From Streptomyces sp. NRRL WC-3549 (GTDB lineage: Bacteria > Actinomycetota > Actinomycetes > Streptomycetales > Streptomycetaceae), in the NCBI RefSeq assembly GCF_000721935.1, contig NZ_KL585440.1, positions 29,552 through 35,023 of the forward strand: 5,472 bases of DNA, read 5' to 3'. Below the pieces are notes generated by a model. That model saw only the letters and a list, made by a program, of their open reading frames with translations. It was not told where the DNA came from and searched no databases. The number at the start of each line of letters is the position of its first letter. Position 1 is the stretch's first letter. The translations under genes were made by a program, and so were the position numbers. Below are positions 1 through 4,557 of this stretch, piece after piece.

Positions 1-617
1 TGGCTTCCCTGCCGATCGTCTGGGTCGGTATCGGCCTGTCGGTCTTCCAGCAGCTCGTCGGCATCAACGTGGCCTTCTACTACTCGGCGACGCTGTGGCA
101 GTCCGTGGGCATCGACCCGACGGACTCCTTCTTCTACTCGTTCACCACGTCGATCATCAACATCATCGGTACCGTGATCGCGATGATCATGGTGGACCGG
201 ATCGGCCGCCGGCCCCTCGCGCTCATCGGGTCGACCGGTATGGCCGTCGCGCTGGCGTTCGAGGCGTGGGCCTTCTCCGCCGACCTGGTCGACGGCAAGC
301 TGCCGACCACCCAGGGCACGGTGGCCCTGATCGCCGCCCACGTGTTCGTGCTCTTCTTCGCCCTGTCGTGGGGTGTCGTCGTCTGGGTCTTCCTCGGCGA
401 GATGTTCCCCAACCGCCTCCGGGCCGCCGCGCTCGGTGTCGCCGCGTCCGCGCAGTGGATCGCCAACTGGGCCATCACCGCGAGCTTCCCGAGCCTCGCC
501 GACTGGAACCTCTCGGGTACCTACATCATCTACGCCTGCTTCGCCGCGCTCTCGATCCCCTTCGTGCTCAAGTTCGTGAAGGAGACCAAGGGCAAGGCGC
601 TGGAGGAGATGGGCTGA
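1..617 (+). CDS. glcP: MFS sugar porter, glucose permease GlcP type (C-terminal part, 5' truncated by window edge)
   Basis: Cytoplasmic-membrane sugar:H+ symporter of the major facilitator superfamily, sugar porter family. 204 residues are visible in frame from base 3 to a TGA at 615-617; the start and first six helices lie outside the window. Numbering visible residues: QQLVGIN at 16-22 (helix 7 sugar-binding motif), DRIGRRP at 65-71 (the D-R-x-G-R-R loop signature), GEMFPNRLR at 132-140 (the E...R loop motif) and the C-terminal KETKGK at 193-198, equivalent to the family's PETKGK. Between them are about six hydrophobic stretches, as expected for helices 7-12. The sequence and its position beside an NCS1 permease, ftsY and nsdA fit the Streptomyces glucose permease GlcP, the main non-PTS glucose uptake system in that genus. 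Family assignment is secure; glucose specificity is inferred from similarity and synteny. No TTA codon or frameshift is seen in this part. Confidence 0.88.
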   Translation, partial: ASLPIVWVGIGLSVFQQLVGINVAFYYSATLWQSVGIDPTDSFFYSFTTSIINIIGTVIAMIMVDRIGRRPLALIGSTGMAVALAFEAWAFSADLVDGKLPTTQGTVALIAAHVFVLFFALSWGVVVWVFLGEMFPNRLRAAALGVAASAQWIANWAITASFPSLADWNLSGTYIIYACFAALSIPFVLKFVKETKGKALEEMG

Positions 618-645
618 TCCCCGCTGTCCCTCTCCTCGTCGAGGA

Positions 646-685
646 GCGCTGCCCCGGCCCGGCACCCGTCGGGCCGGGGCAGCGC
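646..685. terminator. Strong hairpin terminator between convergent genes
   Basis: A perfect 15-bp inverted repeat (arms 646-660 and 671-685, each beginning or ending GCGCTGCCCC / GGGGCAGCGC) flanks a 10-base loop, and a sixteenth G-C pair is possible at 661/670. It starts 28 bases after the glcP-like stop and ends 19 bases before the NCS1 permease stop. It has no T-tract on either side, which is normal for Streptomyces terminators. The position suggests it ends transcription from both directions. Confidence 0.85.
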
Positions 686-704
686 CCGGTCGTGCGCCGA
701 CCCG

Positions 705-2075
705 TCACGCCCGGCGGGCCGGGCGCCGCAGCAGCGCGTACATCCCCGCCGCGACGAGCACCGTGGCCGCCCAGCCCAGGCCGTTGCGCCCGATCCAGGT
801 GGCCGCGAACGGGCCGGTCAGCCATCGCGCGCGGATGAACAGCAGCCCCACCACCAGGGCGGTGGCCCAGGCGGTCACGGCGGGCAGGCGGAACCCGGCG
901 GTGTACCAGTAGGCGCTGCCCGGGGTGGTGTCCATCAACGCCTCCGCGTCGTACACGCGTCCGCAGAGCAGGTCCACGCCGAACACCCCGATCCAGGCGG
1001 AGAAGGTCACGCCGAGCAGGGCCAGGAACGCGAGGAAGGCGTCGAGGAAGCCCGCCGCCACCACCATCAGCCACCCGCCGAGCACGACGCTGATCAGGGC
1101 GTTCACGCCCACCGCCCAAGTGCGCGGGACGGCGAGGCCGAGCGTCTGGGCGGTGAAGCCCGCCGAGTACATCGACATCGCGTTGATCATCACCATGCCG
1201 GCCACCGCGATCAGCAGGTACGGCACCGAGATCCACACCGGCAGCAGCTCCCCGATGAAGGCCACCGGGTCCCTCGTGACGGCCAGGTCCGGCGCGCCCA
1301 CCGCCATCACCGCGCCCATCGTCACCATCGGGGCCACGGTGACCACGGCGCCCGCCACGGTGGCGCCGACCATCGCCCGGGCGGACGCCGAACGCGGCAG
1401 GTAACGGGCGAAGTCCGGGGCGGACGGGACCCAGCTGATCCCGCCGGCGGCCAGCGTCCCGATGCCGGCGACCGTCATCGCCGCCGGACCCGCCGGCCGG
1501 TCCAGGACGGCCCGCCACGGTGTGCCGGCGACCAGATGGGCCAGGACGAGGAGGCTGGCGCCGCCGAAGAGGTACGCCGACGCCCCGCAGCAGATCCGTA
1601 CCGCGCGGAAGCCGAGCCCCGAGACCAGGAACCCGGCGGCGACGAAGGCGCCCAGGGTCGTCAGGGCGAGCGCGTCCGTACGCCGGACGTCCAGGACGAG
1701 GCCGAACACGGCCAGCAGGGCGTAGGCGCCGGTGACGGCGTTGACGGTCTCCCACCCCCAGCGGGCCACCCACAGCAGGGCGCCGGGCAGCAGATTGCCG
1801 CGCTGCCCGAAGACCGCGCGCGACAGGGCCATGCCCGGGGCACCTCCGCGCTTCCCGGCGACGGAGACCAGGCCGACCAGCCCGAACGCGAGCAGAGGGG
1901 CCGTCACCGCGACGGTCAGCACCTGCCAGAAGTTGAGGCCGTTGAAGACGGTGAGCCCGGCGCCCACCGTCAGCAGCAGGACCGTCATGTTGGCCGTCAC
2001 CCAGGTGGGGAAGAGGGCGCGGACCCGGCCGGTGCGCTCGTCGTCGGGGACGGGGTCCAGGCCGCGGTTCTCCAC
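705..2075 (-). CDS. NCS1 family permease (cytosine/purine permease-like)
   Basis: Integral membrane nucleobase:cation symporter-1 family protein, predicted to import a pyrimidine, purine, allantoin/hydantoin or related compound; substrate cannot be read from sequence. 456 residues from GTG at 2073-2075, normal for the family, with about 12 hydrophobic stretches. NCS1 features in order: W-x-x-x-N at 25-29 followed by a glycine-rich helix 1; the stretch GKRGGAPGMALSRAVFGQRG at 74-93 (G...G.P.m..SR..FG.rG); GWETVNA at 107-113; SWVPSAPDFARYLP at 214-227, the family's P..DysRy segment; NAMSMYSAGF at 298-307; and WIGVFGVDL at 361-369. The open frame continues far upstream, but similarity begins only near residue 20, so GTG 2075 is the best start. 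No Shine-Dalgarno precedes it; a TACGCT -10-like hexamer at 2088-2083 leaves 7 bases before the GTG, which suggests leaderless transcription. It is divergent from ftsY, with a 123-bp gap containing a candidate operator. Confidence 0.87.
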   Translation of the reverse strand: MENRGLDPVPDDERTGRVRALFPTWVTANMTVLLLTVGAGLTVFNGLNFWQVLTVAVTAPLLAFGLVGLVSVAGKRGGAPGMALSRAVFGQRGNLLPGALLWVARWGWETVNAVTGAYALLAVFGLVLDVRRTDALALTTLGAFVAAGFLVSGLGFRAVRICCGASAYLFGGASLLVLAHLVAGTPWRAVLDRPAGPAAMTVAGIGTLAAGGISWVPSAPDFARYLPRSASARAMVGATVAGAVVTVAPMVTMGAVMAVGAPDLAVTRDPVAFIGELLPVWISVPYLLIAVAGMVMINAMSMYSAGFTAQTLGLAVPRTWAVGVNALISVVLGGWLMVVAAGFLDAFLAFLALLGVTFSAWIGVFGVDLLCGRVYDAEALMDTTPGSAYWYTAGFRLPAVTAWATALVVGLLFIRARWLTGPFAATWIGRNGLGWAATVLVAAGMYALLRRPARRA

Positions 2076-2082
2076 GCGCAGC

Positions 2083-2088
2083 AGCGTA
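2083..2088 (-). promoter_or_regulatory. Candidate -10 element of a leaderless promoter for the NCS1 permease
   Basis: TACGCT on the minus strand matches the actinobacterial TAnnnT -10 pattern. Seven bases separate it from the GTG at 2075, the spacing that places +1 at or next to the start codon. No recognisable -35 hexamer is seen at 17-18 bases; that position falls inside the inverted repeat at 2097-2120. The absence of an SD supports this reading but does not prove it. Confidence 0.4.
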
Positions 2089-2096
2089 CCGCGATG

Positions 2097-2120
2097 GCAC
2101 CTTTTACCCCCAAAAGGTGC
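2097..2120. promoter_or_regulatory. Perfect 9-bp inverted repeat, candidate operator in the permease/ftsY divergent region
   Basis: GCACCTTTT (2097-2105) and AAAAGGTGC (2112-2120) are exact reverse complements separated by ACCCCC. The centre lies about 33 bases upstream of the permease GTG, overlapping where a -35 element would sit, and about 90 bases upstream of ftsY. The AT-rich inner arms stand out from the GC-rich surroundings. The symmetry and position fit a dimeric repressor site controlling the permease, and possibly ftsY. I do not recognise the regulator. Confidence 0.5.
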
Positions 2121-2167
2121 ATAACCTCTGCGTGGTCGGTCCGGGTGCCGTCCCGGAACACCGCCCG

Positions 2168-2183
2168 GGCCACGGCTGTGGCC
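2168..2183. repeat. Inverted repeat just upstream of ftsY
   Basis: GGCCAC (2168-2173) and GTGGCC (2178-2183) form a 6-bp stem with a GGCT loop, 15 bases before the ftsY ATG. GATACT at 2184-2189, directly after it, is a weak -10-like hexamer (GATACT versus TAnnnT) with no clear -35. A second 6-bp repeat, TCCGGG (2140-2145) and CCCGGA (2152-2157), lies further upstream. Either could be a regulator site or chance in GC-rich DNA. Confidence 0.3.
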
Positions 2184-2198
2184 GATACTGGACGGGTT

Positions 2199-3404
2199 AT
2201 GGAAATCGTCATCCTTGCTGTAGTCATCGCCCTGGTCGCGGTCGGCCTGATCAGCGGGCTCGTGGTCAGCAGCCGCAAGAAGAAGCAGCTGCCGCCCTCG
2301 GCGCCGTCGAGCACGCCGACCCTCACTCCTCCCGCCGAGCCCCGTGTCGGCGAGGAAGCCGAGACGCCGCGCGACGAAGCGCGGCGCACCGTCGAGGAGG
2401 TCGGTCTCCCCGGCGCCGGTACCCCCGTCGAGGAGGAGCCGGTCGTCCTCGAACCGGAGGCCCCCGCGCTGGAGGTCCCCGAGCCCACCGCCGGCCGGCT
2501 GGTGCGCCTGCGCGCCCGGCTCGCCCGCTCGCAGAACTCCCTCGGGAAGGGGCTGCTCGCCCTCCTGTCCCGCGACAACCTCGACGAGGACACCTGGGAG
2601 GAGATCGAGGACACGCTCCTGACGGCCGACGTCGGCGTGGCCCCCACCCAGGAACTGGTGGAGCGGCTGCGCGAGCGGGTCCGGGTCCTCGGCACCCGTA
2701 CGCCCGAGGAGCTGCGCGCGCTGCTGCGCGAGGAGCTCGTCACCCTGCTCGGTCCCGACTTCGACCGCGAGGTGAAGACCGAGGGCGGTGCCGAGACTCC
2801 GGGCGTCGTCATGGTCGTCGGGGTCAACGGCACCGGCAAGACCACCACGACGGGGAAGCTCGCCCGGGTGCTGGTCGCCGACGGCCGCAGCGTCGTGCTC
2901 GGCGCCGCGGACACCTTCCGCGCCGCCGCCGCCGACCAGCTCCAGACCTGGGGCGAGCGCGTCGGGGCACGTACCGTCCGCGGCCCTGAGGGCGGCGACC
3001 CCGCCTCGATCGCCTTCGACGCCGTCAAGGAGGGCATCGCCGAGGGCGCCGACGTGGTGCTCATCGACACCGCGGGCCGGCTCCACACCAAGACCGGCCT
3101 CATGGACGAGCTCGGCAAGGTGAAGCGGGTCGTCGAGAAGCACGGGCCGCTCGACGAGGTCCTTCTGGTCCTCGACGCCACGACCGGTCAGAACGGCCTG
3201 GTGCAGGCCCGTGTCTTCGCCGAGGTCGTCGACATCACCGGCATCGTCCTGACCAAGCTGGACGGCACGGCCAAGGGCGGCATCGTCATCGCCGTCCAGC
3301 GCGAGCTGGGCGTCCCGGTCAAGCTCATCGGCCTCGGCGAGGGGCCGGACGACCTCGCCCCGTTCGAGCCGGGAGCCTTCGTCGACGCGTTGATCGGCGA
3401 CTGA
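2199..3404 (+). CDS. ftsY: Signal recognition particle receptor FtsY
   Basis: SRP receptor GTPase. It docks the Ffh/4.5S-RNA-ribosome complex at the membrane and hands nascent membrane proteins to SecYEG. 401 residues from ATG 2199. Layout: one hydrophobic helix at about 3-24 followed by SSRKKKQ (a membrane anchor typical of actinobacterial FtsY); a Pro/Glu-rich, acidic linker at about 30-99; the helical N domain at about 100-190; and the GTPase G domain from about 200. G-domain motifs are all intact: GVNGTGKT (P-loop, 208-215), DTFRAAAADQL (238-248), DTAGR (290-294), TKLDG (352-356), AKGG (358-361) and GLGEGPDDL (378-386). The ATG is chosen because it starts exactly at the anchor helix; the frame is open upstream to base 1536 but that stretch is antisense to the permease. 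SD is weak (GGACGGG, 2190-2196). It is convergent with the prim-pol-like gene, with a hairpin between. Essential housekeeping function; assignment is certain. Confidence 0.98.
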   Translation: MEIVILAVVIALVAVGLISGLVVSSRKKKQLPPSAPSSTPTLTPPAEPRVGEEAETPRDEARRTVEEVGLPGAGTPVEEEPVVLEPEAPALEVPEPTAGRLVRLRARLARSQNSLGKGLLALLSRDNLDEDTWEEIEDTLLTADVGVAPTQELVERLRERVRVLGTRTPEELRALLREELVTLLGPDFDREVKTEGGAETPGVVMVVGVNGTGKTTTTGKLARVLVADGRSVVLGAADTFRAAAADQLQTWGERVGARTVRGPEGGDPASIAFDAVKEGIAEGADVVLIDTAGRLHTKTGLMDELGKVKRVVEKHGPLDEVLLVLDATTGQNGLVQARVFAEVVDITGIVLTKLDGTAKGGIVIAVQRELGVPVKLIGLGEGPDDLAPFEPGAFVDALIGD

Positions 3405-3422
3405 CCGCACCGGCCCGGGATC

Positions 3423-3467
3423 GCCGGAAGGGCGGTGGACCCCGCAGGGGGCTCACCGCCCTTCGGC
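3423..3467. terminator. Hairpin terminator between ftsY and the convergent prim-pol-like gene
   Basis: GAAGGGCGGTG (3427-3437) pairs perfectly with CACCGCCCTTC (3454-3464). Three more outer pairs form past a single bulged G, and a nested CCCC-GCA-GGGG helix (3440-3450) sits inside the loop. It lies 18 bases after the ftsY stop and ends 2 bases before the opposite gene's stop codon, so it can serve both strands. No T-tract. Confidence 0.8.
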
Positions 3468-3469
3468 CG

Positions 3470-4117
3470 TCACAGGCGGTGGCATATGTACGCCAGGGTG
3501 CCCAGCAGCAGCCGCGCGTGCGGGGGAGCGACCGAGGCGTCCGGCGGTGGCGGGCGCAGCCAGCGGACCGGGCCGAGGCCGCCGAGGTCCGAGGGCGGGG
3601 CCGTGACGAAGGTCCCCGGGCCCAGGGCGCGCAGGTCCAGGTCCGCGTCGTCCCAGCCCATCCGGTAGAGCAGCCCGGGCAGCTGGGCCGCGGCGCCGGG
3701 CGCGACGAAGAACTGCGTACGGCCGGCCGGTGTCAGCGTCACCGGCCCGAGCGGCAGGCCCATCCGCTCCATCCTGACCAGCGCGCGCCGGCCGGGCGCC
3801 TCCGGGACGTCGAGCACGTCGAACGCACGGCCCACCGGGAGCAGTAACGAGGCGCCCGGCACCTCGGCCCAGGCGTCCGTGGCCGCGCGGAGGGTGGCGC
3901 CCGCGGGGACCTCCAGGGAGAAGTCCAGCGGGTGGGCGCCCGGGGCGGCGCAGGCGCCGTCCCCGCAGGAGCAGACCCCTGCCGCGGCCCGGGTGCCCGG
4001 GACGACGGCCCAGCCCCGGAATCCTGTGTACTCGGCCACCGCGGTCGCCCCGGCCGCACGGCCGCGGCGCCGCGATCCGGAGCGCATCTCGCGGATGCCG
4101 CCGATCGTGAAGCCCAT
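3470..4117 (-). CDS. Stand-alone bifunctional DNA primase/polymerase (prim-pol) domain protein, possibly catalytically degenerate
   Basis: 215 residues from ATG 4115-4117 with a strong SD (GGAGGG, 4126-4121). The fold is recognised as the prim-pol branch of archaeo-eukaryotic primases: EYTGFRGWAVVPGT at 29-42; a Cys/His cluster C49-x-C51-x4-C56-x5-H62 ending in PGAHP (usually PGKHP); ATDAW at 79-83; FDVLDV at 99-104 in place of the hhhDhD motif; TPAGRTQFF at 129-137, where the family has TPsGG.H..F; and LDLRALGPGTFVTAPPS at 160-176. Active enzymes use a DxD and a conserved His. Here the acids are spaced D-x-x-D (100, 103) and Gln135 replaces His, so catalysis is doubtful. No helicase or C-terminal domain follows, unlike plasmid or phage prim-pol proteins. 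Leu91 is encoded by TTA (3847-3845), making translation depend on bldA tRNA. Divergent from nsdA. Similar short chromosomal proteins are common in Streptomyces, as far as I recall; their role is unknown to me. Confidence 0.8.
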   Translation of the reverse strand: MGFTIGGIREMRSGSRRRGRAAGATAVAEYTGFRGWAVVPGTRAAAGVCSCGDGACAAPGAHPLDFSLEVPAGATLRAATDAWAEVPGASLLLPVGRAFDVLDVPEAPGRRALVRMERMGLPLGPVTLTPAGRTQFFVAPGAAAQLPGLLYRMGWDDADLDLRALGPGTFVTAPPSDLGGLGPVRWLRPPPPDASVAPPHARLLLGTLAYICHRL

Positions 4118-4120
4118 GCC

Positions 4121-4126
4121 CCCTCC
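4121..4126 (-). promoter_or_regulatory. Ribosome binding site fixing the prim-pol-like gene start
   Basis: GGAGGG on the minus strand ends 3 bases before the ATG at 4117 (core GGAGG with a 4-base spacer). It is the clearest Shine-Dalgarno in the window and favours this ATG over the later in-frame Met11. Confidence 0.75.
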
Positions 4127-4222
4127 AACGGGTCGGACTCACCGGTGGTTACGAGTGACGGCCCGGAGCGCCGAAACGTCTCCCCGTCGCCGCCGGCGGT
4201 TGTGTGGTGCGCGGAGGAGGCG

Positions 4223-4257
4223 CAGGGGGGTGCGCGTCACGCCTGCGCGCGCCCCTG
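4223..4257. repeat. GC-rich hairpin with an alternative competing stem
   Basis: CAGGGG (4223-4228) pairs with CCCCTG (4252-4257), and after one mismatch a further six pairs (4230-4235 with 4245-4250, one of them T-G) extend the stem around a 9-base loop. A different 7-bp stem, GCGCAGG (4220-4226) with CCTGCGC (4242-4248), uses the same bases, so the two are mutually exclusive. It lies about 105-140 bases upstream of the prim-pol-like start. Confidence 0.45.
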
Positions 4258-4366
4258 AATGCTTCACTCCGCTTGCTGCTGATCGCGCTCTGTCAAGTGA
4301 ATCGCGCCTGGTGCCCGGTGCGTTCATCCGAAGGGGTGGCGAATGGTGGCGTTTCCGTTACCCCCT

Positions 4367-4388
4367 CGCCTCGGCGGTGAGCGAGGCG
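4367..4388. repeat. Inverted repeat CGCCTCG-N8-CGAGGCG
   Basis: Exact 7-bp arms at 4367-4373 and 4382-4388 with an 8-base loop. Identical CGTTAC hexamers overlap or flank the structure at 4356-4361 and 4387-4392. It lies about 165-190 bases upstream of nsdA. It may be a regulator-binding site; no family is recognised. Confidence 0.35.
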
Positions 4389-4408
4389 TTACTGTCGGTA
4401 CCCGAGCC

Positions 4409-4418
4409 TGCAATTGCA
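4409..4418. promoter_or_regulatory. Perfect AT-centred palindrome TGCAATTGCA upstream of nsdA
   Basis: A 10-bp perfect palindrome, AT-centred in otherwise GC-rich DNA, about 135 bases before the nsdA GTG. Another inverted repeat, CCGTGG (4426-4431) with CCACGG (4437-4442), follows 7 bases later. They could be regulator sites for nsdA. No experimental or motif-level match is known to me. Confidence 0.35.
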
Positions 4419-4539
4419 TGTGCGTCCGTGGGTATGCCACGGGCAACCGGATTCCCCGTCGCGATGATGGGCGACCGCCGTACGGACGGCGCCGGGCCAC
4501 GGCATTCTGGTAGAGGTTCGCGCGAAGGATTCCAGCGGG

Positions 4540-4557
4540 ATGGGGGCGTTCCAGTGA
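4540..4557 (+). CDS. Possible five-codon leader ORF overlapping the nsdA start
   Basis: ATG GGG GCG TTC CAG TGA encodes MGAFQ and ends in a TGA whose first two bases are the last two of the nsdA GTG (GTGA overlap, 4554-4557). A GAAGGA sequence at 4524-4529 lies 10 bases upstream of the ATG and could act as its SD. If translated, it would couple nsdA initiation to the leader. It is also short enough to occur by chance, and the GGGGGC inside it may simply be the nsdA ribosome binding site. Confidence 0.3.
   Translation: MGAFQ

Larger units (their letters stand above)
4118..4553. other. 436-bp divergent intergenic region between the prim-pol-like gene and nsdA
   Basis: No convincing gene is seen here apart from a five-codon ORF at 4540-4557. 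The region holds several inverted repeats: CCGCCGGCGG at 4190-4199, a hairpin at 4223-4257, a stem at 4367-4388, TGCAATTGCA at 4409-4418, a stem at 4426-4442 and CCGTACGG at 4478-4485. It also has an 8-bp direct repeat GGTGCGCG (4206-4213, 4229-4236), GGTGGCG repeated at 10-bp spacing (4335-4341, 4345-4351) and CGTTAC repeated at 31-bp spacing (4356-4361, 4387-4392). TAnnnT-type hexamers (TACTGT 4390-4395) lack a matching -35, so no promoter is called firmly. It must contain the promoters of both flanking genes. Confidence 0.7.

Noticed and set aside
2155..2159. GGAAC as an ECF sigma -35 upstream of ftsY
   Set aside because: No matching -10 (CGTCT or GTT type) at 16-18 bases; ordinary in this composition.
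1536..2198. Open frame continuing upstream of the ftsY ATG
   Set aside because: Antisense to the permease and repetitive Arg/Gln/Gly-rich; the FtsY family begins at the anchor helix at 2199.
705..3410. A 901-codon open frame on the minus strand running through the permease gene and on across the whole of ftsY
   Set aside because: The extension upstream of 2075 is antisense to ftsY, has no family similarity, and is the usual result of GC bias keeping a shadow frame free of stops.
4291..4296. Perfect TTGACA on the minus strand as a -35 for the prim-pol-like gene
   Set aside because: No TAnnnT is present at 16-18 bases downstream (the sequence there is GC/A-rich without a -10 match).
4139..4327. 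62-codon minus-strand ORF in the divergent region
   Set aside because: Arg-rich composition, no SD supporting its start, overlaps inverted repeats; no evidence of coding.
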